The notes beneath the pieces are model-generated. The model saw only the letters and a list, made by a program, of their open reading frames with translations. It was not told the origin of the DNA and searched no databases. A stretch of 64,000 bases of DNA, from assembly GCA_045576735.1 (NCBI GenBank), contig JAZNGZ010000056.1, positions 45,361 to 109,360 of the forward strand, written 5' to 3'. The first letter of the stretch is position 1. Each line of letters starts with the position of its first letter. Source of the DNA: RGIG4079 sp045576735. Lineage in GTDB: Bacteria > Bacteroidota > Bacteroidia > Bacteroidales > Muribaculaceae. The position numbers were made by a program, and so were the translations under genes. This document shows, piece by piece, positions 41,691 through 49,819 of this stretch.

Positions 41691-41995
41691 TGAAGAAAAG
41701 GGAAATCTTTGCTGAGATAATAGAAATAGTGGTTAGTGAGACCGATGTGCCGTGTGAAGAAATATTGTCAAAGTCGAAACAAGCCGAGGTGGTAGATGCA
41801 CGATATATGTTGATCATGGCGTTGTTGGATTTCGGGTTTTATCCGAGTGAGGTAGCACAGATGGTGGGGCTAACATCAAGATCCATAAACTATACCATAT
41901 CGAATTTTGATACACGCATGGACTATGCGAAATACAAAAGAAACACATACGACAGAATAAGGAAAAGGGTAGGAAATATCGCCTTCGCCGGGTGA
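41690..41995 (+). CDS. DnaA domain IV-like helix-turn-helix protein, 101 aa
   Basis: The 101-residue protein has ILSKSKQAEVVDARYMLIMA then YPSEVAQMVGLTSRSINYTI (about 25-68), which resembles the DNA-binding domain IV of DnaA (S+++EIVxARxxAxxLL ... IGxxFG+DHSTV) without the AAA+ part. Stand-alone proteins of this type are common in Bacteroidales phages. It may bind phage DNA as a regulator or origin factor. It is located between the hairpin region and the Gly-rich genes. Confidence 0.65.
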   Translation: MKKREIFAEIIEIVVSETDVPCEEILSKSKQAEVVDARYMLIMALLDFGFYPSEVAQMVGLTSRSINYTISNFDTRMDYAKYKRNTYDRIRKRVGNIAFAG

Positions 41996-42006
41996 TGCTT
42001 GAATGG

Positions 42007-42014
42007 TAGTTTTG
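42007..42014 (+). promoter_or_regulatory. -7 box upstream of the Gly-rich gene set
   Basis: TAGTTTTG matches TAnnTTTG with a predicted start near 42021, 32 bases before ATG 42053. The leader contains GGGAATAGTCCC (a small stem), and an ATGCTTGAAT / ATTCAAGTAT near-palindrome surrounds the promoter. No TTTG is seen at the expected upstream distance. Confidence 0.4.
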
Positions 42015-42052
42015 CAATGGGAATAGTCCCGCATAACTAAAATTCAAGTATT

Positions 42053-43051
42053 ATGTCAGAAACAAAAACTTATGTATTCGGGAATGATGGCAACAGAGGC
42101 TATCAGAATGGATTTGACCCGAATTTCCTCATCGGAGCGATGATGGGTGGCGGTGGAGGTTTCGGTGGCTTCGGTGGAGGCAACTGGTTATTTCCATTGC
42201 TTTGGATTGCCTTATTTGGCAACAATGGTTGGGGTGGTTTTGGCGGTAATGGTGGCTATGGTAATCTCCTTGGCACCGGATTCTTGTCGAACCAAATCAA
42301 CGAGAACGCAGGTAAAGAGGTGATAATGCAAGCACTTCAAGGCACAAACAGTGCTATTGACCAACTCGCATCTACCTTTAACTGTACCGCAGGCGAAATG
42401 CGTAACGCATTGACTTCAATCAACAACCAAATTTGCGGTGTTGGTAATCAGTTGGGCATGACCGGTATGCAAGTAATCAATGCAATCGACAGAGGCGATG
42501 CCGCTATTGCAAGTCAACTTGCTAACTGTTGCTGCTCGATTGAAAAAGGTATCTTGGAAAGCAACTATCTCACCGAGCGTGGATTTTGCAACACCAACCA
42601 AATCCTTACCAAAGGGTTTAGCGACCTTGGCTATGCAACAGCACAACAAACATGTGAAATCTCTAAGTCAATCGAAGCGTCAACAAGCCGTATCCTTGAA
42701 GGTCAACGAGCAGCTGAGCTTCGTGAGTTGAACCGAGAAATCACCGAGCGTGACCGTCGCATTGCAGAGCAATCAACCGCGATCAACAACTATCAACAAA
42801 CCCAAACATTTGGTGCGATGATTAATCAAGCAACTGCCCCTATTGCAGCCGCTGTGAACAATCTACAAAGCGATGTTGATGGTATCAAATGTAAGTTGCC
42901 ACGCACCGAGACTGTTGTGGCACAACCCAACTACATTCCGGTAAACTATGGTGTTAATGTTGGCCTTGCTCCTTATAGCTGTGGCTGTGGCTTCGGATTA
43001 GGCTATGGCTATGGTAATGGGTTTGCTAATGGTGGAAGCCTTTGGGGGTAG
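42053..43051 (+). CDS. Gly-rich hydrophobic/coiled phage protein, 332 aa
   Basis: In the 332-residue protein, residues 27-80 are extremely Gly/Phe/Trp-rich (MMGGGGGFGGFGGGNWLFPL, a possible membrane or low-complexity segment). Residues about 85-275 are helical with repeated Asn/Gln/Ile (INENAGKEVIMQAL, FNCTAGEMRNALTSINNQI) and several Cys, including LANCCCSIEKG. The end is Cys/Gly/Tyr-rich (YSCGCGFGLGYGYGNG). Similar proteins occur in gut prophages without known role; the features fit a virion or surface-film protein. Confidence 0.65.
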   Translation: MSETKTYVFGNDGNRGYQNGFDPNFLIGAMMGGGGGFGGFGGGNWLFPLLWIALFGNNGWGGFGGNGGYGNLLGTGFLSNQINENAGKEVIMQALQGTNSAIDQLASTFNCTAGEMRNALTSINNQICGVGNQLGMTGMQVINAIDRGDAAIASQLANCCCSIEKGILESNYLTERGFCNTNQILTKGFSDLGYATAQQTCEISKSIEASTSRILEGQRAAELRELNREITERDRRIAEQSTAINNYQQTQTFGAMINQATAPIAAAVNNLQSDVDGIKCKLPRTETVVAQPNYIPVNYGVNVGLAPYSCGCGFGLGYGYGNGFANGGSLWG

Positions 43052-43086
43052 TGTTGAATAACCAACTTTGAAGAAAGGAGGAAGTT

Positions 43087-43437
43087 ATGTCAACATTATT
43101 GCCAACTTACATTAACGTAAACGTGAACGGCATACCTGCTCTATCGAGCAAAGGTGTGAGCGTGTCAACTACCCAAGTGGCGTTTGACTTTAACAATCAT
43201 CGCAATGTGGGTAGCCCATTTCGAGGGTTGATTATCATTCGCTTGAATCAAGCCATACCTACCGGCACAACTGAAACGCTACCGATAGTGTTCACTTCGG
43301 ACGGAGGTAACGTGAAGCCGTTGACCTCATTCAATGGTGAGGCTGTAACCGTAGGAGATTTGCCCGGGACCGGTATTTATTTGGTGTGGTATGAGAGCCA
43401 AAGCGACACACTTCAACTCATAACAGGAATTATTTAA
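43087..43437 (+). CDS. Hypothetical beta-rich phage protein with good Shine-Dalgarno site, 116 aa
   Basis: The 116-residue all-beta protein (YINVNVNGIPALSSKGVSVS, QVAFDFNNHRNVGSPFRGLI) could be a decoration or fibre-head protein. AGGAGG (43076-43081) lies 5 bases before ATG, an ideal Shine-Dalgarno spacing that is rare in Bacteroidota genes and suggests high expression. Part of the Gly-rich gene set. Confidence 0.65.
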   Translation: MSTLLPTYINVNVNGIPALSSKGVSVSTTQVAFDFNNHRNVGSPFRGLIIIRLNQAIPTGTTETLPIVFTSDGGNVKPLTSFNGEAVTVGDLPGTGIYLVWYESQSDTLQLITGII

Positions 43438-43456
43438 CAACTAAAAAAGATATATC

Positions 43457-43975
43457 ATGTTCGGTGGATTAAGAGAAGGAAACGTATTTTACATATTTGA
43501 CAAGAATGACCTTACATTACAGATTGGTGAAGTGGTGGAAGTAAAGAATCCTATTACCAAGTATGGTCAGGGTGTGTATCCGGCAGGCCCATTTGCACAA
43601 CTTGACAAAGAAATCGACATTAAGGTAAAGGTTGGAAATGCGATACATAACATAAGCCAATTACCATGCGACAAGTCGTTTTCGCTTAAGAACAATGTAT
43701 TTGTGAGCGATAATGAGGCGGAGGTTAAAGCCGAGATAGATTCGGTGTATAGGAATGCTAAATATGGCATTGAGAACCAATCCTATTTCCAGAAGGCGGC
43801 GAGTGCATGCGAAAACATGTATGTTCAGCTTAACCCCAATCTCGCAAAAGAGAAGCAGCAAGAAGAAAAGATTGTTGAACTTGAGAAGCAGATCGGGAGC
43901 ATAGATTCAAAGTTGAATCGTATGTATGATTTATTATCTGAGTCCATCGGACAGGGTAAATCTAAAAAAGAATAG
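43457..43975 (+). CDS. Hypothetical phage protein of the Gly-rich set, 172 aa
   Basis: The 172-residue protein has an N-terminal beta-rich half (MFGGLREGNVFYIFDKNDLT, LQIGEVVEVKNPITKYG) and a C-terminal coiled coil (KEKQQEEKIVELEKQIGSID). It is often found with the preceding two genes in gut prophages, in my recollection. Function unknown; a coiled-coil oligomer is likely. Confidence 0.65.
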   Translation: MFGGLREGNVFYIFDKNDLTLQIGEVVEVKNPITKYGQGVYPAGPFAQLDKEIDIKVKVGNAIHNISQLPCDKSFSLKNNVFVSDNEAEVKAEIDSVYRNAKYGIENQSYFQKAASACENMYVQLNPNLAKEKQQEEKIVELEKQIGSIDSKLNRMYDLLSESIGQGKSKKE

Positions 43976-43987
43976 GAGAATCAAATT

Positions 43988-44314
43988 ATGGTTATGATGG
44001 AAATAACAGAAGACAAGTTTGACAAGATGTATGAGCATGTAGAAAAGGCTCTTAAATCGATGGGCAAGGTGATGCAATGCTTCGAGGAATTGCAAGAAGA
44101 AGCCGGCTCAATGGGTCAACGTGGCGGTTATGGTAACCGAGGTCATTATGGCAATCGTGGTAACAACGGTGCGTCGTATGGCGGTTATGGCAATCGTGTG
44201 GTTCACTCAATGAACGAGTGGGAGGAAGACGATTGGGAAGATGACAGCATGGATGAACGTGGCTATGGCAACCGTATGGGTCAACGCCGTGGCATGCGTG
44301 GTGGTCGTCGATAG
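43988..44314 (+). CDS. Gly/Arg/Tyr-rich low-complexity phage protein, 108 aa
   Basis: A short helical start (EDKFDKMYEHVEKALKSMGK) is followed by repeats of YGNRG / YGGYGNR (residues about 48-75), an acidic stretch EEDDWEDDS, and another Arg/Gly end. RGG-like tails bind RNA or promote condensation in other proteins; this is only an analogy. An alternative start is the second ATG at 43994. The gene is followed by the hairpin at 44324. Confidence 0.65.
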   Translation: MVMMEITEDKFDKMYEHVEKALKSMGKVMQCFEELQEEAGSMGQRGGYGNRGHYGNRGNNGASYGGYGNRVVHSMNEWEEDDWEDDSMDERGYGNRMGQRRGMRGGRR

Positions 44315-44323
44315 TAATTAACC

Positions 44324-44358
44324 GGTGTAGGGGAGAGTTATGAGATTTCCCCTGCACC
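44324..44358 (+). terminator. Terminator-like hairpin after the Gly-rich set
   Basis: GGTGTAGGGGA (44324-44334) pairs with TCCCCTGCACC (44348-44358) with one wobble, followed by ATAATTTTAT. It lies 10 bases after the stop at 44314 and before the next start. A longer reading of the next gene from 44340 would begin inside this hairpin, which argues for the later ATG. Confidence 0.65.
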
Positions 44359-44372
44359 ATAATTTTATAGAT

Positions 44373-44798
44373 ATGCGAAAAAGAAATAGAACGAGTTTAG
44401 ATATCTTCAACTATATGCCATATAGCAAGCGAGTGTACCTAAAGAATCATGGGTATCACTTCAATAAAGCATCGTATGAGTTTGCTTGTTCGCTTATGTG
44501 GAAGGAAACAAATGGGAAAGAGGAAGGCATTAAGCCGGTAGATAAAGAGATTTTGAAAACTATTTTGAAGCGGTATAATGTGGAAGTTCCCAACGATGCG
44601 ATATATGATGCGTGCTATGTATATTCTGAAGCAATGGCTGACTATATGGGTAAGTCAATTCCCAATGAACAATATTTGGCGTTACACATAAGGGATAAAA
44701 TTTTCGATGTAGATAAGCGAGAAGGCTATATCTTCAATCGGTTCTTAGCAGATTGCGAGTTTGATGGCATCGCAATCGACTTTGAGGAATTCTTATGA
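44373..44798 (+). CDS. Hypothetical phage protein, 141 aa
   Basis: The start is set at ATG 44373 (MRKRNRTSLDIFNYMPY) because the hairpin at 44324-44358 covers the upstream ATG. The protein is helical and ends acidic (CEFDGIAIDFEEFL); it resembles DUF7841-type small phage proteins, which I cannot confirm. The stop overlaps the next start (ATGA). Confidence 0.6.
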   Translation: MRKRNRTSLDIFNYMPYSKRVYLKNHGYHFNKASYEFACSLMWKETNGKEEGIKPVDKEILKTILKRYNVEVPNDAIYDACYVYSEAMADYMGKSIPNEQYLALHIRDKIFDVDKREGYIFNRFLADCEFDGIAIDFEEFL

Positions 44799-45235
44799 TA
44801 AAGGTACACATTATATTAGACAAGTACGATTGGGAGATATTCGCCTACTTTGCCGTAACAAAGTATGATGTGGAGGATATAATGGAGCGTCTATGGTCTA
44901 TCGGGTGCAATGGTTGGCAAGCAGAGGAGGCTTACAAGAATTTGACGAAAAACAAGTTGAACTCCGGACTAACATATAGTTCGTATATCAAGCATCAGAG
45001 CGTGATTGTCACTGCACTAACCGATAGCCCGGCGCAATTCTTCAATTCGTTTCTGCATGAGGTGGTAGCGCATTGCGTTGACCATATATCCGACACATTA
45101 TATATAAGCAAGAGGAGCGAGGAGTATGCGTATCTTATAGGAGATTTGGGTATGAGCATATTCCCACATGTTCAGCACTTATTGTGCGAATGTTGTAGCA
45201 AGAAGAAAAAACGGAAGCGGAAACTACTTAAGTAG
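44795..45235 (+). CDS. Metallopeptidase-like phage protein with HExxxH spacing, 146 aa
   Basis: The 146-residue protein has FLHEVVAHCVDHI (H88, E89, H93, H97) followed by SEEYAYLIGDLG (about 108-119), and a basic C-terminus. Related small phage proteins I know have HExxH followed by an E-x-x-AYLxG helix; here one extra residue separates E from H. H97 or E109/E110 could complete a metal site, but activity is uncertain. The gene overlaps the integrase 3' end by 12 bases, tail to tail. Confidence 0.6.
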   Translation: MIKVHIILDKYDWEIFAYFAVTKYDVEDIMERLWSIGCNGWQAEEAYKNLTKNKLNSGLTYSSYIKHQSVIVTALTDSPAQFFNSFLHEVVAHCVDHISDTLYISKRSEEYAYLIGDLGMSIFPHVQHLLCECCSKKKKRKRKLLK

Positions 45236-46303
45236 GTCGAAGCCTTTGATTACTTCTTCTTGAAGCACTTTTGCATATATTTGGGTGGTTTGGATGTCGG
45301 AGTGAGCGAGCATCTTTGATACAATCTCAATAGGTACGCCACGTTTGAGGGCCCATGTAGCGAAGGTGTGTCGTCCAACGTGCATGGTTAGGTGGGTTTT
45401 GATGCCGGCCATTGCTTGTATGGCTTTGAGGTATTGGTTGCATTTTTGATTCGTGAAGATATTAAGATTGTAATCGTATCGCTCAAGGATTTCTTGTGCT
45501 TTTGGGAGGATCATTAATTTATATCTTGTGCCGGTCTTTTGTCTTTTATCGATGATGAATTGTTGACCATCTTCGGTGATTATATCCTCTTTGGTTATTT
45601 TACGCAAGTCTGCATCGGCAAGTCCGGTGTAGCAAGAGAATATAAACATATCTCTCACTATTGCTATTGATCCGTCAAGTTCAAGTTCTTCAATCTTTGT
45701 TCTTTCTTCTTCGGTGAGGTAGCGAATGTCGGTCGGCTTACCTCGTTGAAGTTTGACTCCGTCGTATGGGTCTTCTTTAATGTATTTCAGCAACCTCGCT
45801 TTGGTAATATATGGCTTTAGCCTCTTGTGGTAATTGCGAATCGATTCAAGATTAGTGAGTTGCTTACGAAGGGAGTCGTCCCATCTTAATATATTAATTT
45901 GATTGACGTCATTAAAGGTCACGATAAATCCACTATTGCGAAGATGCTTTGCCATTGATTTATGATGCTTGCGAGTTCCATCGGTAATATCATTGCGCTC
46001 TATTATCTCCTTATCGAGCCAATCAAGGAAAGATCTATCGGACATAGAGATGCTTGCTAATGTTGCATTATTGCTATTAGCATTCGCCAAAGCATCTTGA
46101 TATTTAGATTGAATTACTTTATTTAGTTCGTGGGCGTCGAAGCGACCAACTACCATGCCATTTTTCCACTCATGCTTTTTGACTCGCACTCCGGTGGAAA
46201 TGATTTTTTGTTTGCCATTTAGATTGATGACAAGTTCTACACTACCATTTTTAGTTTTAGAGGCGGTGCGACGACGGTCGAATATAATAGATACTGTTGC
46301 CAT
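45224..46303 (-). CDS. int: Tyrosine integrase (site-specific recombinase), 359 aa
   Basis: The 359-residue protein has an arm-binding start (ATVSIIFDRRRTASKTKNGS), a SAM-like core-binding domain, and a catalytic domain with H308-x-x-R311 (MHVGRHTF), H334 (LAHSD) and nucleophile Y343 (TQIYAKV). The first catalytic Arg of the canonical TGLR box is Ala (CYTGLADADLRK), as in many Bacteroidales integrases. It lies at the prophage edge next to tRNA-Lys and catalyses attP x attB recombination. Confidence 0.9.
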   Translation of the reverse strand: MATVSIIFDRRRTASKTKNGSVELVINLNGKQKIISTGVRVKKHEWKNGMVVGRFDAHELNKVIQSKYQDALANANSNNATLASISMSDRSFLDWLDKEIIERNDITDGTRKHHKSMAKHLRNSGFIVTFNDVNQINILRWDDSLRKQLTNLESIRNYHKRLKPYITKARLLKYIKEDPYDGVKLQRGKPTDIRYLTEEERTKIEELELDGSIAIVRDMFIFSCYTGLADADLRKITKEDIITEDGQQFIIDKRQKTGTRYKLMILPKAQEILERYDYNLNIFTNQKCNQYLKAIQAMAGIKTHLTMHVGRHTFATWALKRGVPIEIVSKMLAHSDIQTTQIYAKVLQEEVIKGFDLLK

Positions 46304-46325
46304 GATATTAATTTTTAAGAGTGTT

Positions 46326-46367
46326 TATGTACACTTTTTGGGTGTGTACATAAAAGTGTACATAAAA
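46326..46367. promoter_or_regulatory. Direct and inverted GTGTACATAAAA repeats before the integrase
   Basis: GTGTACATAAAA occurs twice in direct tandem (46344-46355, 46356-46367). TATGTACACTTTT (46326-46338) is the exact inverse of AAAAGTGTACATA (46352-46364). The sites lie in the leader of the integrase gene, close to the expected att core. They are likely integrase arm sites or an operator for a regulator. Confidence 0.55.
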
Positions 46368-46407
46368 TAATATAAAATCGTATAAAACTATTCACTATTT
46401 TACTTTG

Positions 46408-46415
46408 CAAATATA
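46408..46415 (-). promoter_or_regulatory. Leftward -7 box for the integrase gene
   Basis: On the minus strand TATATTTG is a perfect TAnnTTTG match, giving a start near 46401 and a 98-base leader that contains the repeats at 46326-46367. An upstream TTG exists at 23 bases, longer than usual. Confidence 0.45.
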
Positions 46416-46492
46416 ATACAAATATTTTAATTTGTATTCAAGGGTAGTGGGTGATTGTCAGTTGATTAGGATTTAACTATTTGATTTTGAGT

Positions 46493-46524
46493 AATAAAAA
46501 AGGAGAGCCGTTTGACTCTCCTTT
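46493..46524 (-). terminator. Terminator downstream of tRNA-Lys
   Basis: On the minus strand AAAGGAGAG and CTCTCCTTT form a 9-bp stem with an 8-base loop and continue into TTTATTAC. It starts two bases after the tRNA 3' end. Whether it is host or phage DNA depends on the att core, which is not resolved here. Confidence 0.8.
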
Positions 46525-46525
46525 G

Positions 46526-46598
46526 TGATCCGCCTGGGGCTCGAACCCAGGACCCCATCCTTAAAAGGGATGTGCTCTACCAGCTGAGCTAGCGAATC
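46526..46598 (-). tRNA. tRNA-Lys (anticodon TTT), probable prophage attachment site
   Basis: The reverse strand folds as a cloverleaf: acceptor GATTCGC / GCGGATC (one G-T pair), D arm GCTCAGCTGGTAGAGC, anticodon arm CATCC-CTTTTAA-GGATG with TTT, and T arm CTGGG-TTCGAGC-CCCAG. CCA is not encoded. The 3' end faces the integrase gene, the usual layout when a phage recombines into a tRNA 3' end and restores it. A second partial copy should lie at the left prophage end, outside the window. Confidence 0.95.
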
Positions 46599-46636
46599 TA
46601 CCTTGTTAGCACTAAGGTTTTTCCTCAAATGCGTTG

Positions 46637-46668
46637 CAAAGGTAGCGACTTTTTTTTATATGTGCAAA
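46637..46668 (-). promoter_or_regulatory. tRNA-Lys promoter (Bacteroidota type)
   Basis: On the minus strand TTTG (46665-46668) and TACCTTTG (46637-46644) are separated by exactly 20 bases, the sigma-ABfr consensus. The start would be near 46630, about 32 bases before the tRNA 5' end. The rest of 46599-46842 shows no gene. Confidence 0.75.
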
Positions 46669-46842
46669 TTTATTTACAAGTTTTTTTGTTTGTTTTTGTA
46701 AAGAATCTGTCGGTTGATGAGGTTCGTATTGATTACTAGTGGGTTGGTGCTGTAAGATTTTTGCCAAAAAAAGAGTAAAAAATAAATTCTTTATTTGAGT
46801 AGCGTAGAATAGAGTTGAAAATAGAAATGTTTTTTAACAGTT

Positions 46843-47547
46843 TTAGTGGTCTCCGTCGTCGTCAATGTCATATTTTGACTCGTCAGAGTTGGGGTTGAGG
46901 TATTTCATGTATTCTTCGTATGAAATAAAACGTCCGCCCATTGATTTGAGATGGGGAGTTTCAAATTGACAATCGATAAGAGTACCCCCGTTTTCTTCCA
47001 TCCATTGAGCAAGAGCGATTAGTGCAAGTTTAGAGGCGCTAGGTACACGAGAGAACATGCTTTCACCCATGAAACAATTTCCTATTAAAACTCCGTATAG
47101 ACCGCCAACCAACTCTTCCTTATCCCACACTTCAACGCTTGCAGCCCACCCTTCTCGGAAGAGTCGAGTATAGGCTTCAATAATTTCGTCTCCTATCCAT
47201 GCTCCGGGATGAAGAATGCGTGATACATTTTGTTTGTCGCATATTTTGGAACAGCCTTGGATGACACCTTCGAAATCTTTATTAATGGTTATGTCATACT
47301 TTTGTTTGTTTATGAGAGTTCGCATTGAGTGTGAAATATGTATCTCATTAGGAAAAATCACAAATCGTTGCATGGGGCAATACCATTCTTTTTGGTTGTT
47401 GCGAAATGCCGACCAAGGGAATATACCGTTGGAATAAGCAAGGAGTAGGCGGTCGGTGGAGTAGTCGCCACCAATAGCGAGTAGCCCATTGGGTTCCCCT
47501 AAATATGGGTTGGGGAAAATTAATTCATCGGGAAGTTGAAAAACCAT
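46843..47547 (-). CDS. aat: Leucyl/phenylalanyl-tRNA-protein transferase
   Basis: The enzyme adds Leu or Phe to proteins with N-terminal Lys or Arg, creating N-degrons for ClpS-ClpAP. The 234-residue protein has FPNPYLGEPNGLLAIGGDYS, YSNGIFPW, and GGLYGVLIGNCFMGESMFSR, all diagnostic, then ASKLALIALAQWM and LIDCQFETPHLKSMG. Length is normal, with an acidic tail DESKYDIDDDGDH. It starts 6 bases after clpA and is the third gene of the clpS-clpA-aat operon. Confidence 0.95.
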   Translation of the reverse strand: MVFQLPDELIFPNPYLGEPNGLLAIGGDYSTDRLLLAYSNGIFPWSAFRNNQKEWYCPMQRFVIFPNEIHISHSMRTLINKQKYDITINKDFEGVIQGCSKICDKQNVSRILHPGAWIGDEIIEAYTRLFREGWAASVEVWDKEELVGGLYGVLIGNCFMGESMFSRVPSASKLALIALAQWMEENGGTLIDCQFETPHLKSMGGRFISYEEYMKYLNPNSDESKYDIDDDGDH

Positions 47548-47553
47548 AGTAAT

Positions 47554-49803
47554 TTAGGTTGTTTTAAGAATTAGGTTGTTGTCTTTTACTGTTATTACGA
47601 TTGTGTTGTTTTGTGTTAATTGCCCAAAAAGTATTTCAGAAACAAGTAGAGGCTTAAGGTTGTGAGAAATCACACGTTCTATTTCACGGGCTCCGTATTT
47701 TTCAGAGAACCCTTTGTTAAGAAGCCATTCATGAGCTTCGGGCGAGAGGGTAATAGATATGTTTCGTTCACTCAAGCGTGCGTTGAGTTCTGCTATTTTT
47801 TTGTCAAGTATGAGGGTCGCCATTTCTCGGTTCATGTCATTGAATACCACGATGCCTGTGAGGCGGTTTATGAATTCGGGCTTAAAGGTCTTCTTTACTT
47901 CGGTTAGCATAGCATCACCGGTTGACACTTTCGAACCAAATCCTACACCGGCCATTTTTGCATATTGTGCGCCAGAGTTGGAAGTCATGATGATGATTGT
48001 ATGCGAAAAGTCTACTTTGCGACCACGACTGTCGGTAAGAGATGCGTAGTCCATAACTTGTAGTAGAGTGTCGAATATCTTTTCATGAGCTTTCTCAATC
48101 TCATCGAGAAGTAGCACGCAGTGAGGAGTCTTGCGCACCGCTTCGGTGAGGCGTCCACCTTCTTCGTATCCAACATATCCGGGGGAAGAGCCAATAAGCT
48201 TTGACACGCTATATCGCTCTGAATATTCACTCATGTCAAATTTATGCAAGGTGATGCCTAATTGTTCGGCTAATACTCGAGCGACTTCGGTTTTTCCTAC
48301 GCCAGTTGGCCCAACGAAAAGCAGACTTGCTTGAGGCTTGTGGTCATCGTTTAATCCGGCTCGAGCTGTTAACACGGCATTTACTACATTGTTTATTGCA
48401 TCGTCTTGCCCATAAATACTTTTGCGCAAATCATCTCCAAGGGTCTTGAGTATTGAGGTGTCGTTTTCATCGATTATTTTTGATTTTACGTTACCTAATT
48501 GGGCTACAATTGTTTCGATGAGGTCATTGTTTATAGTTTGAACACTTGACTCGGAGATGGGGTTGAGTTCACGATAAGCTCCGGCTTCGTCGATTACGTC
48601 GATGGCGCTATCGGGCAATGCTTTGTTTGATAAAAAGCGTTTACTCAATCTCACTGCATGTTCGGTTGCTCCATTAGCGAATTTTATGTCGTGATATTTT
48701 TCGTATTGAGTTTTTACTCCGTTGAGTATTTCAATAGCCTCTTGTTGGGAGGGCTCGTCAATATCTATGCGACGGAAGCGACGCAAAAAACGGGTGTGGC
48801 TGTCGAGATGGCGAGTGATGTCCTCAAAAGTGGTGATTCCAATAAAGCGTAAAGACTCATCGTCGAGGTAGGGCATTAGTAGCCCGGTTAAGTCGCGAGA
48901 ACCATTTGTGTCGCCTTTGCTTCCGGCTAGAGAGTGAATGTCGTCGATGATTATTATTCCGCCCCCCATCTCCTTGATGCCATTCATCACTGCAGACATA
49001 CGTTGTTCTACATCTCCTTGATATTGAGCATTGGCAAGGATTGTAGGTATTGATAGCTCGTAAGTCGGAATTGTGCCAATTCGTTTGGGGTATTCATTGA
49101 GTTTTACAACAAAACCTCTCACTAAAGCCGATTTTCCCACGCCCGATTCGCCCACTATGAGAGCATTGTTTTTCTCGCAACGACAAAGTACTTGAGCTAA
49201 CTGGTTCATTTCTTTTTCGCGTCCTATAATGGCTTTTGATTCATCGTTGCGTAGATATTCAAGGTCGGTTACATATTGCGCCCAACTGTTGTTGCTATAT
49301 TGTTGTGACATATTATTAGAGCCTTCGATTTCGTCGTATTCATTGATGACATTATTATCGAGAGTCATTAAAAACGTAAGTATATCACCTATGTCGTGGT
49401 CTGAGATATATTTAGCAATGATTGAGTTGCAAATGCAATGAGAGGAACGTATTAATGCTATCATTATAGCGGCCACCGGTACAGGAATGTTATCGTTACG
49501 ATCAAAGATGACTTCAGCTTCGGTTAGTACATTCTTCATGAGTGATGATAACGATGGCTCAGAGTATCCATTGCTTAGTGGGATATGTTCGTTTAGTAAC
49601 TCATTTGTTTCGGATGCTATTATCCTTAACTTTTGGCTTACGAAATGATTTTCATCATGTAGTGTGCATAGGTTAGATAGAGCAATTAGGAAATGCTCGG
49701 GCATAATAAACTCATGTTGCAAGATTTTGGCTAATTGGTGTGCCTCATTAAGTATTTCTTTTGCAAATGGTGAAATGTTTAGGTTGTTGATTTCTTCAGT
49801 CAT
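47554..49803 (-). CDS. clpA: ATP-dependent Clp protease ATP-binding subunit ClpA
   Basis: The 749-residue Hsp100 unfoldase has an N-domain (1-150), AAA+ 1 with Walker A GESGVGKS (about 222) and Walker B GGGIIIIDDIHSL, and AAA+ 2 with GPTGVGKT (about 498), CVLLLDEIEKAH and sensor region TSNSGAQ. GVGFGS (near 625) corresponds to the ClpP-docking loop. It receives N-degron substrates from ClpS, encoded upstream, and feeds them to ClpP, which is not encoded here. It is followed 6 bases later by aat. Confidence 0.95.
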   Translation of the reverse strand: MTEEINNLNISPFAKEILNEAHQLAKILQHEFIMPEHFLIALSNLCTLHDENHFVSQKLRIIASETNELLNEHIPLSNGYSEPSLSSLMKNVLTEAEVIFDRNDNIPVPVAAIMIALIRSSHCICNSIIAKYISDHDIGDILTFLMTLDNNVINEYDEIEGSNNMSQQYSNNSWAQYVTDLEYLRNDESKAIIGREKEMNQLAQVLCRCEKNNALIVGESGVGKSALVRGFVVKLNEYPKRIGTIPTYELSIPTILANAQYQGDVEQRMSAVMNGIKEMGGGIIIIDDIHSLAGSKGDTNGSRDLTGLLMPYLDDESLRFIGITTFEDITRHLDSHTRFLRRFRRIDIDEPSQQEAIEILNGVKTQYEKYHDIKFANGATEHAVRLSKRFLSNKALPDSAIDVIDEAGAYRELNPISESSVQTINNDLIETIVAQLGNVKSKIIDENDTSILKTLGDDLRKSIYGQDDAINNVVNAVLTARAGLNDDHKPQASLLFVGPTGVGKTEVARVLAEQLGITLHKFDMSEYSERYSVSKLIGSSPGYVGYEEGGRLTEAVRKTPHCVLLLDEIEKAHEKIFDTLLQVMDYASLTDSRGRKVDFSHTIIIMTSNSGAQYAKMAGVGFGSKVSTGDAMLTEVKKTFKPEFINRLTGIVVFNDMNREMATLILDKKIAELNARLSERNISITLSPEAHEWLLNKGFSEKYGAREIERVISHNLKPLLVSEILFGQLTQNNTIVITVKDNNLILKTT

Positions 49804-49819
49804 GGTTATATAATATGTG

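Larger units (their letters stand above)
1..46525. mobile_element. Integrated tailed phage (prophage), right-hand part; left end outside window
   Basis: The region holds portal, large terminase, scaffold, capsid, fibre, lysis and integrase genes in phage-like order, with the integrase at the right edge next to a tRNA-Lys gene. The left boundary, repressor and replication genes are not seen, so they lie to the left or are absent. There is no tape-measure gene; a giant ejection-type protein precedes the portal, which suggests a short-tailed (podovirus-like) virion. The exact right boundary is inferred from the tRNA 3' end and not proven by a second att copy. Confidence 0.9.

Noticed and set aside
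41593..41817. Leftward 74-codon frame across the hairpin region
   Set aside because: It is antisense to the DnaA-like gene, has no recognisable motif, and would begin upstream of the leftward promoter noted there.
46499..46524. att core located in the terminator instead of the tRNA
   Set aside because: Without the left junction the core cannot be placed; the tRNA 3' end is the more usual site, so only that is proposed.
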